A stretch of 64,000 nucleotides of DNA from an uncultured Lutibacter sp. (GCF_947495725.1 NZ_CANLZZ010000004.1:372001-436000), one strand, 5' to 3'. Positions 36,213-48,000 are shown, numbered from the stretch's first letter. The notes: generated from the sequence alone by a model not told the origin. A program made the numbers and translations.

Positions 36213-36235
36213 AATAAAACAAATCCTAAATTTTA

Positions 36236-37636
36236 ATGGAAAATATTAAAGCATACGTTAATCAACATAAAGATAGATTTATTCAAGAATTAATTGAATT
36301 ATTAAAAATTCCTTCAATAAGCGCAGATGGTGCATATAGCCAAGATGTTTTGGATACTGCAGAAGCAATAAAAAATTCCTTACAAAAAGCTGGATGTACT
36401 TCTGTAGAAATATGTGAAACACCTGGATACCCAATTGTATACGGTGAAAGAATAATTGACCCCAATTTACCTACAGTTTTAGTTTATGGGCATTATGATG
36501 TTCAACCTGCAGATCCAATTGATTTGTGGACGTCTCCACCTTTTGAGCCAGTGATTAAAGAAACAGATAAACATCCAGACGGAGCAATTTTTGCTCGTGG
36601 AGCTTGCGATGATAAGGGCCAAATGTATATGCATGTGAAAGCTTTGGAATATATGGTAAGTAATGAAAATCTTCCATGTAATGTAAAATTTATGATAGAA
36701 GGTGAAGAAGAAATAGGTTCAAGTAGTTTAGCTTGGTTTGTTGAACGCAATCAAGAAAAATTAAGTAATGATGTTATCTTAATTTCTGATACTGGAATGA
36801 TTTCGAACACACAACCATCAATTACTACTGGTTTACGTGGGTTAAGTTATGTTGAAGTGGAAGTTACTGGGCCAAATAGAGATTTACACTCTGGATTGTA
36901 CGGCGGTGCGGTTGCTAATCCAATAAATATTCTTTCAAAAATGATTGCTTCATTACACGATGAAAACAATCACATAACTATTCCTGGTTTTTATGATAAA
37001 GTTGAAGAGCTCTCTCTAGATGAAAGAGCCGAAATGGCAAAAGCACCATTTTCTTTAGAAGCTTATAAAAATGCATTAGATATTGATGACGTTTATGGTG
37101 AAAAAGGTTACACAACAAACGAGCGAAATTCAATTAGACCAACCTTAGATGTGAATGGAATTTGGGGAGGTTACACCGGTGAAGGTGCAAAAACAGTAAT
37201 TGCCAGTAAAGCTTATGCGAAAATTTCAATGAGATTGGTTCCAAACCAGGTTTCTAAAGAAATTACAGAATTATTTCAAAAACATTTTGAAAGTATTGCG
37301 CCAAAATCAGTAAAAGTAAAAGTTACTCCTCATCATGGAGGCGAAGGCTATGTTACTCCAATTGACAATATTGGTTACAAAGCTGCAAACAAAGCTTATA
37401 CTGAAACATTTGGAATTCCTGCAATTCCGCAACGTTCAGGAGGAAGTATTCCTATTGTTGCTTTATTTGAAAAAGAACTTAAAAGCAAAACAATTTTAAT
37501 GGGCTTCGGTTTAGATAGCGACGCAATTCATTCACCAAATGAACATTTTGGAATATTCAATTATTTAAAAGGTATAGAAACTATTCCTTTATTTTACAAA
37601 TATTTTGTTGAACTTTCTAAACAAGGTAATTCATAA
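36236..37636 (+). CDS. M20-family metallodipeptidase
   Basis: This 466-residue protein has the M20 signatures: the first metal region VYGHYDVQPAD, the bridging-Asp segment ARGACDDKGQM, the general-base pair in IEGEEEIGSSS, and a C-terminal metal His region (DSDAIHSPNEHFG). The dimerisation lid domain lies at about 190-360. There is no signal peptide, so it acts in the cytosol. The family cleaves dipeptides and related amides, and it could process the peptides brought in by the POT carriers of this window. It is a single-gene unit between the tRNA promoter and a bidirectional terminator. Confidence 0.92.
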   Translation: MENIKAYVNQHKDRFIQELIELLKIPSISADGAYSQDVLDTAEAIKNSLQKAGCTSVEICETPGYPIVYGERIIDPNLPTVLVYGHYDVQPADPIDLWTSPPFEPVIKETDKHPDGAIFARGACDDKGQMYMHVKALEYMVSNENLPCNVKFMIEGEEEIGSSSLAWFVERNQEKLSNDVILISDTGMISNTQPSITTGLRGLSYVEVEVTGPNRDLHSGLYGGAVANPINILSKMIASLHDENNHITIPGFYDKVEELSLDERAEMAKAPFSLEAYKNALDIDDVYGEKGYTTNERNSIRPTLDVNGIWGGYTGEGAKTVIASKAYAKISMRLVPNQVSKEITELFQKHFESIAPKSVKVKVTPHHGGEGYVTPIDNIGYKAANKAYTETFGIPAIPQRSGGSIPIVALFEKELKSKTILMGFGLDSDAIHSPNEHFGIFNYLKGIETIPLFYKYFVELSKQGNS

Positions 37637-37640
37637 ATAA

Positions 37641-37672
37641 AAAAGAGGATAAAATTAATTTTATCCTCTTTT
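37641..37672. terminator. Bidirectional terminator
   Basis: AAAAGAGGATAAAATT is followed directly by its reverse complement, AATTTTATCCTCTTTT, giving a 32-base perfect palindrome. It lies between the dipeptidase gene and the convergent MaoC gene. Confidence 0.85.
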
Positions 37673-37686
37673 TTATTTTAACTCAG

Positions 37687-38130
37687 CTATTGTTTTTTCT
37701 TAGCTAGCAAAATATGATCACATACCAACACTAATTCATTGCGTTGATTAAAAATTTCAACGTGCTCATTAATTTGCCCTAATTCTGGACGTTTAGATTC
37801 TTTTTTCTCACTAATTGTTATTACAACTCTAATTGTATCACCTATATAAACAGGTTTTACAAATCTTAATCGGTCATAACCTTTAGAAAATGCTTCAGGA
37901 TTAATTTCTGTTGCAGTCATTCCAATTCCAACTGCAAATGTTAATGTTCCGTGTGCAATTCGTTGCTTAAATGGTTGTGTTGCACACCATTCAGCATCCA
38001 TATGGTGTGGAAAATAATCTCCTGTATGACCTGCATGTACAACAAAATCAGTTTCAGTAATTGTTCTTCCTAAGGTTTCTCTTTTACTTCCTAATTCGTA
38101 GTCTTCGTAAAATCTAGATATTATATGCAT
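37687..38130 (-). CDS. MaoC-like acyl-CoA hydratase/dehydratase
   Basis: This 147-residue hotdog protein carries the MaoC/R-hydratase active-site pattern [11 protein letters not shown] near residues 34-44 and the [12 protein letters not shown] segment. The family adds or removes water on enoyl-CoA or related thioesters, with some members using mesaconyl- or methylmalyl-type CoA substrates. The substrate here cannot be assigned. It stands alone. Two class III CoA-transferases are found about 13 kb away; a link in one CoA pathway is possible but only speculative. Confidence 0.85.
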   Translation of the reverse strand: MHIISRFYEDYELGSKRETLGRTITETDFVVHAGHTGDYFPHHMDAEWCATQPFKQRIAHGTLTFAVGIGMTATEINPEAFSKGYDRLRFVKPVYIGDTIRVVITISEKKESKRPELGQINEHVEIFNQRNELVLVCDHILLAKKKQ

Positions 38131-38237
38131 TTATTCTTGTTTTTTTTAAGTTTTGGTTTTAGACTACAAAAATAATTTTTTAAGATAAGAATCTGAACTA
38201 GTTTTGATTAAATATTTCATTTGAAAATTTATAATTT

Positions 38238-39884
38238 TTATAATGATGAAATAAACTCCTCTAGATTCACTTCGCTGGTAATTTCCAATTTTTTTCTTAA
38301 TCTGTACCTAATTGTATGCACTGATTCTACAGAAATACCTAATAAATTTGCCATTTTTTTGCTTGAAATATTCAACTTAATTAAAGCACATATTTTTTGA
38401 TCTCTTTGACTTAAATTTGGGTAATCAGTTGTAAGCTTCTTATAAAATTTATTATTTACTGAGGTAAATCGGAGTTTAAACTCTTGCCAACTTTTTACAT
38501 TACTAATTGTAATTGAATTTGTAAGTTGTTTTATTTCTCTAATACTAATGTCGTCCTGCCCTGTTTTTAATTTACTTTTCAACTGCCTTAAGAATTCATC
38601 TTTTTCAGCTAATTGCAAAGCAAAGCTTGCTAATTCTTTATTACGAAGTTCTAAAGCTTCTTTTGCCTTTTTAATTTCTTTTTTTCTATTTTTTCTAATT
38701 ATTTGTTTCTCGGTCTTATGCTGAACTTTAACCGACCACAAGTAAACAAGACCAATTATTAATATTGAAATTACAATTATTAACAAAATTACTCTGTGCA
38801 ATAAAAGAATTTCATCATCTTGTTTTAATTTTTTAATTTCTTGTTCCTTAAATACTTCTTCTTGAGTTTGCCTTACTGTTCTAAAAGAATCTTTAATTTC
38901 TAATAAAGGTCTATTATTCTCACTTCTACTATCAAAAAAAAGCGCATCTAATTCTTTTGCTGTTTCAGTATTCTTATAAGCTTCATAAAAATTATTTTCC
39001 CTAATGCTAATTTTTGCTAATTTCTCATAAATTAAAGGGGTAAAATCTATGTGCGCATTGTATTTTCTTGAAGTTTCTAATGCCTTTTCATAATAAAACC
39101 TACAATGAGATAAATCATTATCTTTTGCATAAACATCACCTAACAATGTATTTACCAATACACAATAAGAAGGGTCTTTATCTTTAAACCAGGGAATTGC
39201 ATCCAACAATAAGTCTTCTGCTTGTTTTAATTTATGTTCTTCAGATAATAAAATGGCTTCTTCAACTTGTATTTGCTTTCTATGAATTATACTAGCATCG
39301 TTGTAATAAAACAGGCAACTATCTAAACACTTTTCAGCTAATTCAAATTCTTTTAACTCTCTATATGTTTTAAGTTTTTCATAATAATTTTCCACCAAAA
39401 CTTCAGAAGTTTCAATACCTTTTTTAATAAGATTTTTTCTAATTGCAATTGAATTATTAAGATAATCAATGGCGATATCTTTTCTTCTATAAAATGCATA
39501 TAACCTACCTATGCGTACAAATAAGAGCGCTTTTAACTCTTCATTCTTAGCTTCATCGGCCAACAGCAATGCTTTCCAATAATAATCATATGCTTTGTTG
39601 TAATTAGCTCCGTGACTGAAGTTATTAGCTATTTCAATTAATAATTTCACAGAACTTATAGTATCACCTTTTTCTATATATTTTTCAAATTCTGTTTTAA
39701 GAAATTTAACGGAGTTTTCTATATTTTTAAAACGTACTTCAGTTGCTACTTTTATAATGTTTTTTATAGTGTTATCATTTGATTCATTTTGAGCATAAAA
39801 CTTAGTTGAATTTAGAGCTAAACAAATTACAACCACAAATAAGTATTGAATCGTTTTAATATGAAAAAATTTGTTTATTATCAC
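38238..39884 (-). CDS. TPR-containing membrane regulator with LuxR-type helix-turn-helix
   Basis: This 548-residue protein has an N-terminal export signal (residues about 10-32), tetratricopeptide-like helical repeats (about 40-330), one membrane segment (about 362-385, VILLIIVISILIIGLVYLW), a Lys/Glu-rich coiled coil (about 390-440) and a C-terminal LuxR-type helix-turn-helix. The latter has the run LSQRDQKICALIKLNISSK and then VESVHTIRYRLRKKL. This layout, periplasmic sensor plus cytoplasmic DNA-binding domain in one chain, is common in Bacteroidota. It is the last gene, in transcription order, of a minus-strand stretch behind the SusC/SusD genes and may regulate them, although no direct evidence is visible. 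Confidence 0.85.
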   Translation of the reverse strand: MIINKFFHIKTIQYLFVVVICLALNSTKFYAQNESNDNTIKNIIKVATEVRFKNIENSVKFLKTEFEKYIEKGDTISSVKLLIEIANNFSHGANYNKAYDYYWKALLLADEAKNEELKALLFVRIGRLYAFYRRKDIAIDYLNNSIAIRKNLIKKGIETSEVLVENYYEKLKTYRELKEFELAEKCLDSCLFYYNDASIIHRKQIQVEEAILLSEEHKLKQAEDLLLDAIPWFKDKDPSYCVLVNTLLGDVYAKDNDLSHCRFYYEKALETSRKYNAHIDFTPLIYEKLAKISIRENNFYEAYKNTETAKELDALFFDSRSENNRPLLEIKDSFRTVRQTQEEVFKEQEIKKLKQDDEILLLHRVILLIIVISILIIGLVYLWSVKVQHKTEKQIIRKNRKKEIKKAKEALELRNKELASFALQLAEKDEFLRQLKSKLKTGQDDISIREIKQLTNSITISNVKSWQEFKLRFTSVNNKFYKKLTTDYPNLSQRDQKICALIKLNISSKKMANLLGISVESVHTIRYRLRKKLEITSEVNLEEFISSL

Positions 39885-39997
39885 CTTATGAATCGTAAAA
39901 TATAATTGATCTATTATTTTAATATAGTCTCTAAAATAAAACTTTTTACATTAATCGCAATTGAATATGTTTAATGTCATAAACTATCTTCAAATAA

Positions 39998-42900
39998 TTA
40001 CTTATTGATTAAAAAAACATCGTGAATATCATTATTATTCACAATAATTATTTGACGCTCATTTTCCCCTTTAATTTCAACCATATTTCTAACATCTTTA
40101 TCTGCAAAAAATCCTGATTTTAAATGTGAGACACTTTTAAAAGAACCCGTACTATCTCCCTTCATAAAAACTCCAATTCCACTGTCTGCTCTTGTAGTTT
40201 CTACTTCAGATTGGTAATTATTTCCTGCCAATAACAAGTCCTTAAATCCATCACCATCATAATCGTTAAAAAGAATACTGTTAATTGGTGATTTTTGAGC
40301 GTCCATTTCAAATGGTTCAAAATTAAATTTATTTGAACCCTCATTTATAAAAATACCAGATCTAAATTCAACAACTTCATAATGCAAAGCTGATTTAATT
40401 CCGCTCCCTATAATGCCTTCTAAATCTCTATTCGCAAAATTTTCGTACGATTTTATTTTATTTTTTAAATGAGGCATTTGTTGTGCTGTACATCCTTTTC
40501 CCCTAACAGGAACTTGTTTATTATTATAATATTTCGCCAAGAATATATCTTCAACTCCATCAAAATTAAAATCACTTGTATACACATGAAATGGTTTATC
40601 CTTAGAAGCGTGAAATTTATAATTCAATCCTAAATTTCCAGCCACAATATCCTTATCTCCATCATTATCAACATCTTCAATTAATAATTTATTCCACCAT
40701 CCCTTTGCTGCATTTAATGATTCGTAATAATTACTTTTTTCCAATTTGCCTTCAACATTCAAAAAAACTTCAATTCCCATCCATTCGCCACAAACAATTA
40801 AATCGTCAGTTTTATCATTGTTAATATCAAACCAAACGGCATCTGTAACCATCCCTATTTTCTCTAATTCAGGAGCAACACTCTTAGTTTCAATTGTAAA
40901 TTTACCTGCATTATTATTTAAAATATAACTAATTGGCGCGTGCGGATATTTATTTGGAATTACTCTACCTCCAACAAATAAATCTAAATCTCCATCATTA
41001 TCATAATCTGACGGAACAACAACGGACCCAGCCACCAACATTTCGGGTAAACTTTTTAGTGCTAGTTTAAATCCTCCTTTTCCGTTATTTAAATACAACC
41101 TATCTTGCAACATACGTGGGTTTCTGTAAAATTCATAACTACCACTTACCACATATAAATCTTGATCTCCATCATTGTCAGCATCAAAAAAGCAAGCCCC
41201 AATATCTTCTTTTTGCTTATCCTTTAAAAAATCTGAAACTATTTTTAATTTAAATTCACCTCCATTAGTACCAATCAACAACTGACCTTCTTCACTATGT
41301 GCTCCTCCAATAAAAACGTCTTCAATTCCATCATTATTAACATCAGCTTTTGCTAGCGCAGGCCCTAATTGAGATAATTTATGAGGTAACAATACTTGGT
41401 AGGCATAGTCATTAAAATAAGGATCGATATGCTTATATTTTGACTCTTTCTTTTCAAAAAACAATTTTTCATCTTTTTTATCTATACTTTTTGAAACTAC
41501 TGTTGAATTTTTATAATCAACTAAAACTTCATTGTTCAAAGAAATATTTGAAAGCAATTCTTTATGTCCGTCTTGCCAAATAATCTCTACATTTTTAATT
41601 GTATCATTTTTTGACAAACCGAAATGTAATTTATTCGACATTGAAGAAAGAAAACCTCGTGTATTAAAAAGCTGACGAATCATTTGAGATCCATTTTTTA
41701 AGTGCACTTTTACAATTGTACCAATACCATTTTTGTTTTTTTCCGGCCCTTTAAATGCTATTTTCAAAAAATTTCCATTATCCAACTCTATAGCATTGTT
41801 TTTTAAAACAGATGCTTTATCGTTAATATTATTGACCACAATATCTAAATCACCGTCATTATCTAAATCAGCGTATGCGGCTCCATTGGAAAATGTAGGT
41901 TTAGAGTTTATCCATTTTTCGGATGTGTCTTCAAAAGTTAAATCTCCTTTGTTTTTATAGAAATAATTTGTTAATTTTTGCTGTGGAAGCATTTTAGCAT
42001 ACTTTAAAAAATCTTCATCGGTAGGTTTTCTATTGTTCTTTCTAAGCAACCCAACTATTTCGTTATTTTTATCTCTATCAATTACATCTCTAAAAACCCC
42101 ATTAGTTACAAACATGTCGTTTAAACCATCCAAATCAAAATCAGCAGATAGAATAGCCCAACTCCAATCCGTATTCCCCATTCCAGCCATTTTTGAAATT
42201 TCACTAAAAGTTCCATTTCCATTATTTAACTGCAACATATTATGCATATATTGATAATGATATCCCTTCTTTACCATATCTTCAAACTGAGGAATAGAAG
42301 TCATTCCCATTGTGGTTTTTGATCGGATATAGTCTTCCGGATTCATATCTAAGGTCATTAAATCAATAAATCCATCATTATTAATATCGGCGGCATCACC
42401 TCCCATACTATTGAAAGACATATGCTTAAATAATTCTTCGGCACTTTCTTTAAAAGTTCCGTCTCCATTATTTATATAAGCATAATCTGGAATATTAAAA
42501 TCATTATTTACATAAATATCTAACCAACCATCGTTATTTAAATCGCACACTTCTGGATTTAAACCGAAACCTGTTTCAGGTAAAAAACCAGCTGTAATTG
42601 AAACATCGGTAAAATGGCCAGTTCCATCATTATTATATAATTTATCACTTCCCTTTAGCTTAATTGTATTCGGATCCTTTTGTAGCTTTTTTAAATCAAT
42701 TGCATTTGTTTGATTGCGACTTACAATATCGGCCGCATTTGAAATAAAAACATCTAAATCATTATCGTTATCATAATCAAAAAATATTGCTTGAATTGCT
42801 CTGTTTGAATCAGCTAAACCAAGTTCTTCTGCCTTCTCAGTAAAAGTAAGATCGCCATTGTTTATATATAATAAATTATTAAATCTTTTATCTGTATCAA

Positions 42901-43363
42901 TCCATCCTCCTCGTGAAAGATAAATATCTAATAATCCATCATTATTAACATCAACAAAAGTAACACCTGTATCAAATCCAGGTTTATTTAATATTCCTGA
43001 GCTAATAGTTATATCCTTGAATTTAAAATTACCTTCATTTAAATACAATTTATTTTGCCCAGAATTTGAAGTAAAAAACAAATCGATTAAACCATCATTA
43101 TTAATATCTCCAGTTGCAACACCAGCTCCAATATACATATAGTTATATTGAAAATAATTTGCTTCAAGTGTTTCTTCTAACTCATTTACAAAATTAACAC
43201 CTGAATCCTTCGAGTCTAAACTTGTAAACAACTTCAATTCTATTTCATTTGGTTCGGTTTTAACCTCTACTTTTTTTGATTCTTCACAAGAATATACTCC
43301 AAATATTATTGCAATAAAAAATATTAAGTTGCTTGCTCTTTTGAATAATTTGATGATTCTCAT
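39998..43363 (-). CDS. FG-GAP/VCBS-repeat lipoprotein with ASPIC/UnbV domain
   Basis: This 1121-residue protein has a lipoprotein signal (lipobox GVYSC, Cys26). It has many FG-GAP/VCBS blade repeats with calcium loops of the type DxNNDGxxD or DYDNDGDLD, spread over both halves, so it should fold as one or two beta-propellers. An ASPIC/UnbV domain lies at about residues 545-620 (GIGTIVKVHLKNGSQMIRQ). In Bacteroidota such proteins often lie next to SusC/SusD pairs and are surface-exposed; binding of glycan or protein is likely but unproven. A strong terminator separates it from susD, so it has its own promoter. Confidence 0.87.
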   Translation of the reverse strand: MRIIKLFKRASNLIFFIAIIFGVYSCEESKKVEVKTEPNEIELKLFTSLDSKDSGVNFVNELEETLEANYFQYNYMYIGAGVATGDINNDGLIDLFFTSNSGQNKLYLNEGNFKFKDITISSGILNKPGFDTGVTFVDVNNDGLLDIYLSRGGWIDTDKRFNNLLYINNGDLTFTEKAEELGLADSNRAIQAIFFDYDNDNDLDVFISNAADIVSRNQTNAIDLKKLQKDPNTIKLKGSDKLYNNDGTGHFTDVSITAGFLPETGFGLNPEVCDLNNDGWLDIYVNNDFNIPDYAYINNGDGTFKESAEELFKHMSFNSMGGDAADINNDGFIDLMTLDMNPEDYIRSKTTMGMTSIPQFEDMVKKGYHYQYMHNMLQLNNGNGTFSEISKMAGMGNTDWSWAILSADFDLDGLNDMFVTNGVFRDVIDRDKNNEIVGLLRKNNRKPTDEDFLKYAKMLPQQKLTNYFYKNKGDLTFEDTSEKWINSKPTFSNGAAYADLDNDGDLDIVVNNINDKASVLKNNAIELDNGNFLKIAFKGPEKNKNGIGTIVKVHLKNGSQMIRQLFNTRGFLSSMSNKLHFGLSKNDTIKNVEIIWQDGHKELLSNISLNNEVLVDYKNSTVVSKSIDKKDEKLFFEKKESKYKHIDPYFNDYAYQVLLPHKLSQLGPALAKADVNNDGIEDVFIGGAHSEEGQLLIGTNGGEFKLKIVSDFLKDKQKEDIGACFFDADNDGDQDLYVVSGSYEFYRNPRMLQDRLYLNNGKGGFKLALKSLPEMLVAGSVVVPSDYDNDGDLDLFVGGRVIPNKYPHAPISYILNNNAGKFTIETKSVAPELEKIGMVTDAVWFDINNDKTDDLIVCGEWMGIEVFLNVEGKLEKSNYYESLNAAKGWWNKLLIEDVDNDGDKDIVAGNLGLNYKFHASKDKPFHVYTSDFNFDGVEDIFLAKYYNNKQVPVRGKGCTAQQMPHLKNKIKSYENFANRDLEGIIGSGIKSALHYEVVEFRSGIFINEGSNKFNFEPFEMDAQKSPINSILFNDYDGDGFKDLLLAGNNYQSEVETTRADSGIGVFMKGDSTGSFKSVSHLKSGFFADKDVRNMVEIKGENERQIIIVNNNDIHDVFLINK

Positions 43364-43452
43364 TTTAAAAAATTATTTGGTTATAACTTATTCTGGAAAA
43401 GTATCTATTCACAATGACCAACAATATACGTAATTGAAAATTTAAATTAAAA

Positions 43453-43488
43453 AAAAGCGGAAAGATTTATATAAATCTTTCCGCTTTT
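43453..43488 (-). terminator. Terminator of the susC-susD operon
   Basis: A perfect 17-bp stem, AAAAGCGGAAAGATTTA against TAAATCTTTCCGCTTTT, has a two-base centre and lies 22 bases beyond the susD stop at 43510. An A-rich tract gives the T run on the minus strand. Confidence 0.88.
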
Positions 43489-43509
43489 AAACTCAACTTA
43501 ACTTAATTA

Positions 43510-45039
43510 TTAATTTGCCAAATTTGGATTATTATTTATCGCCTCTGCAGGAACAGGTGAGAAATAGTTATCAGTTCCTAGACTTCCAATAATAGGATTA
43601 TGTTCAGGTATTGGACCAACTGGATCTCTGTTTCCGAGTGCTTCTTGAACGCGTTCCATTCGAACTAGATCAAACCATCTGACATATTCACCTGCAAACT
43701 CCCATTTCCGTTCTTCAAAAGCCAATTCTGCTAAATCACCCGAAGTTACATCTACACTTGGATCTGGAGTTGCATAAGGTAAACCTGCTGCACGACGACG
43801 AATCATATTTAAAGATTCCCAAGCATCTGCATTTACATTTCCTGAACGAGCTGAAGCCTCCGCATATATTAACAATATTTCTGCATAACGCATAAAGAAA
43901 TCGTTTCTAGCAGTAATAAATGATCCTGCGGGTAAATCGGTATTCGCTATTTTCTTAAATACTGGACTTTTCTGATCGTTAGCCCCAGAAAAGTTTTGCC
44001 AGTCTAAATCTGTTCTATAAGTTGCTTCTTTTCTAGGCCCTTCAGGCATATCTTCATAGAATTTTATTTCAGCAAAAGTTTCGCTCCAACCACCTTCACT
44101 ACCTGGTAAACCTAAAATACCATATTTCCAGTTTGCAGTTACAAAATCACCACAAGTATTACAACCAACAATTGCAAATAATGATTCATCATTAAATTTA
44201 TTTGCTAATGTCCACAAGTCATCTAAGTCATCTACAAGACTGAAATTGTGTGTACTAGCATTATCCATTACTGTTTTAGCACTTGAGGCTGCCATAGCAT
44301 ATTTAGAGTTGTCCTTTACGGGGAAACCTGCCCAATCCATATATAAACGTGCTAATATTGCTCGTGCAGATCCTTTATTTGGTCTTGGAGCTCCACGCTC
44401 AACACCAGGATAAACTTCTGGCAATCTCATTTCTGCCTCCATTAAATCTGCTTCAATTTGCTCATATACTTCTAATTGAGAAGACCTAGAAATATTAGGA
44501 TCTGGTATTACAGATAATGGCAAAGCTATTCTTCCATGAACTCGTGCCAATTGATAAAACATAATACCTCTTATAAAATGAGTTTCACCGATATATTGAT
44601 TCAATAAATTTTGATCTACATCCAATTCTAATAATCCATTAGCTCTATCTAACACTGAATTTGCAGTATTAATTACGTCATAAATAGCATTCCAATTTGA
44701 CAATAATCTACCATTAGATGATTGTACATTACGCTGATCAAATTCTCTAAAATCTGCCTTATTTCCTGCAGACCAAGTAGTAATGTCATCACCCGCCCAA
44801 GCAGGAGCATAAAATGTTGTCCATCTAGAAGCATTTACAATTTTACCATAAAGACCTGTTACAGCTTTATCCATATCGTCAAAATTCCCAAAAACTTCAG
44901 GTGGTAAATTAAATTCAAGCGGATCTGGTTCAAGATCAGCACAACTATTAAAGGTTACTCCAATAACAGTTACTAAGACAACCATTGTAGCTATATAGCG
45001 TCTTTTAAATAAATTATATATATTTTTTGTTTTCATCAT
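43510..45039 (-). CDS. SusD/RagB-family surface glycan-binding lipoprotein
   Basis: This 509-residue protein has a lipoprotein signal ending in the lipobox VTFNSC (Cys33 in this numbering); the second Met is an equally possible start. It has the helical TPR-like SusD core and the typical C-terminal phrase ELAFEERKWEFAGEYVRWFDLVRM, followed by a PIPxxE segment. The family forms the lid on the SusC channel and captures oligosaccharides at the surface. It is 14 bases after susC. The sequence does not show which glycan is bound. Confidence 0.95.
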   Translation of the reverse strand: MMKTKNIYNLFKRRYIATMVVLVTVIGVTFNSCADLEPDPLEFNLPPEVFGNFDDMDKAVTGLYGKIVNASRWTTFYAPAWAGDDITTWSAGNKADFREFDQRNVQSSNGRLLSNWNAIYDVINTANSVLDRANGLLELDVDQNLLNQYIGETHFIRGIMFYQLARVHGRIALPLSVIPDPNISRSSQLEVYEQIEADLMEAEMRLPEVYPGVERGAPRPNKGSARAILARLYMDWAGFPVKDNSKYAMAASSAKTVMDNASTHNFSLVDDLDDLWTLANKFNDESLFAIVGCNTCGDFVTANWKYGILGLPGSEGGWSETFAEIKFYEDMPEGPRKEATYRTDLDWQNFSGANDQKSPVFKKIANTDLPAGSFITARNDFFMRYAEILLIYAEASARSGNVNADAWESLNMIRRRAAGLPYATPDPSVDVTSGDLAELAFEERKWEFAGEYVRWFDLVRMERVQEALGNRDPVGPIPEHNPIIGSLGTDNYFSPVPAEAINNNPNLAN

Positions 45040-45053
45040 AATTTCTGTTTTTT

Positions 45054-48000
45054 TTAAAATTGAATTTTAACTCCTAAAGTGTATGTTCTTGGGTTAGGAT
45101 AAGAACCTACATCCAATCCAGTTCCTACATCAGCACCATTTGTGGTTCCAGATGAATAAGGATTTGCTCTTGTTGAAACCTCTGGGTCATAACCTTTATA
45201 ATCTGTAATAAGTAGCAGATTTTGTCCACTTGCATAAAACTCAAGTCTATCAACACCTCTAATTAACTCAGTAAAAGTGTAACCTAATTTAACATTATTT
45301 AATCTAATATATGATCCATCTTCAACCCATCTAGTTGAGTTTAATAGATTAACATGACCTATTCTTGGTATTTCAGTTTCATTTGTTGGTGTCCATGCAT
45401 TTAATCTTTCTAGCGACACACTATTTCTAACTGTAGCAGTACCTCCATCAAGTAATCCTCGTGTCATGTTGTATACATCAAAACCACTTGCCCCATTAAT
45501 AAATACATTTAACGTGAAATTTTTATAGGTAAAAGTTTGATTTAATCCCCAAGTTGTAGATGGTAACCCATTTCCAATTGGCCCAAGAACTAATTCTCCA
45601 TCAGAGTCTCTTAAAAATTTCGGATCACCAGGGACACGTCCAAAAGCATCAGCAGCGGCCGCTTCACTAGTTTTCCATGTACCTAAAAAAGTATAACCTA
45701 AAAATGTTCCTAAAGGCTCTCCTACTTTAATAATATCAGTTCTTTCTTGCGTTCCACCAATAATTTGGCTGTTTCCTTGAACTTGATCAAGTCCATCATA
45801 CAGTTCGGTAACCTCATTGCTTAATGAAGAAAGATTAAATGTTGCATCCCAAGTAAAGTCATCATTATTAATGATATCTGCAGAAATTGAGAAATCTAAA
45901 CCTTTGTTCTCTACCCTCCCAACATTTTCAAATTGACTATAGAGAGTTCCTGTTACAGTTCTTCTTAAAAGAAGGTCTTCAGTCTCTTTCTTATAATAGT
46001 CGATAGCACCTCTAATTTTCCCATTAAGGAAACCATAATCTAACCCTACATTAAGCTGTGTTGTTGTTTCCCATTTTAAGTCTGGGTTACCTATTTGAGT
46101 TAATGTTTGTCCTGTAACTGGAGATTGTCCATCAAAAGAATACAACCCAGCATCATTAGTTAGTGTAATACCTGCTTGAGCATTTATATTCTCATTTCCT
46201 ACTTGACCCCAACCAGCCCTGAACTTTAGGTTTGACAATACGTCACTATCTTCTACAAATGAAGAATTGTTAAAACTATATGCTGCAGCTACTGAAGGGA
46301 AAGTACCAGTTCTATTTCCTTTTTTGAATTTAGATGATTCATCAACTCTTATAGATCCTGTAAGGTAAAATGAATTATCAAAATTGTATTGAACACGCGC
46401 TAAGTAAGATTGTATTGAAGATTCTGAACCACTATTTGCAAAAAACTCACTTGCACTATTATCTGTATGATAAAATCCAGGTACATTAACGTCATTTGCA
46501 TTATAACTATTTGTTGTACTTCTAGCTCCTTGAAATTCATAAACACCTGTTACATCTATATTGTGCTTATCAAAAGACTCTTTCCAATTCAATACGTTAC
46601 TTACCTGATGCGTGGTTTGTCTGAAATTTCTAAAACCTGCACTGTTAAAATCGGATCCAACTCCTAAGGAAGGATCTCTAGCCCATTTTAAAGATTCTGT
46701 ATTGGCATTATTTCGTGTACCACTTGCAATAAGTGAATATGACAAGTTATCATTAATAGCATAACTAGCATTTATTGTAACATTTAAACGATCACTAACT
46801 AATTCGTTTACACTTTGTGATAATTCAAACATAGGATTCCACCCATTATTTGCATATTCTCCACGATAAATCCAATCTCCATTAGCATCTTGAGGAGCTA
46901 CAGTAGGATCCCAGGTTAATGCCTTCAACAAAAATCCACCATTCCAGTTAAAAGCATCCTGATCATTTAAAGTATAATCTCTACTTCCATATAAATTAAC
47001 ATTAACATTCAATTTATCATTTATTTCAGCTCCTAAGTTAGCTCTAAATGCCCCTCTTTTGTAGCCAGTATTAATTATTGTTCCTTCTTGATCTATATAA
47101 TTACCAGACACAAAATAATTTAACTTAACATCACCACCGCTAATAGATAATTGTGTATTCGAAACAATACCAGTTTGCGTAGTTAAATCCTCCCAATCAT
47201 TTGGGTTTGCTCTTAAAGCTTCTATTTCCGCAGCCGTGAAAGATCCCGGAGTTTCTAAATTGATAGCCTCAGCAAATTGAGAAGATGATAATCTATCAAT
47301 ACTTTTTGCCAAAGAAGAGATAGTTACAAACTGATCAACGCTAATTTTAGCATCACCACCACGTCCTTTTTTAGTAGTAACTAAAATAACACCATTCGAT
47401 GCTCTTGATCCATAAATCGCTAAAGCAGAAGCATCTTTTAATATTTCCATAGACGCAATATCATTAGGGTTTATGGTCCTAAGATCTCCTCCAAAAACAC
47501 CATCAACTACAACTAAAGGGTTGTTGTCCCCTGTTATAGAGTTAACCCCTCTAATTCTTACTTTAATAGGAGAACCAGGTTGTCCACTCCCAGCAACAGT
47601 AACACCAGAAGCTCTCCCCTTTAAGGCATCCTCTACTCTAGTCATAGGTTGGTCTTCAAAAGATTTTGCTGAAACTTGTGAAACGGCACCGGCAAGATCA
47701 CTCTTTTTAGCAGTACCATAACCAATTACTACAACTTCATCCAATGATGCCACATCTGGTTCTAGTTGAATATTTACATTTAAGTTATTTCCAACAGTTA
47801 CTGATTTTGTTTTGTAACCTACAAAAGAAAATACTAATACATCACCTTGAGAGGCCGAAATACTGTAATTACCATCAAAATCAGATGTGACCCCTACATT
47901 TGATCCTTGTTTAAGAATGTTTGCTCCTGGAACACCTTGATTGGTTTCATCTGTAATCTTTCCTGTCACAGTTTGCTGAGCGTAAATTTGCTGCACACTC

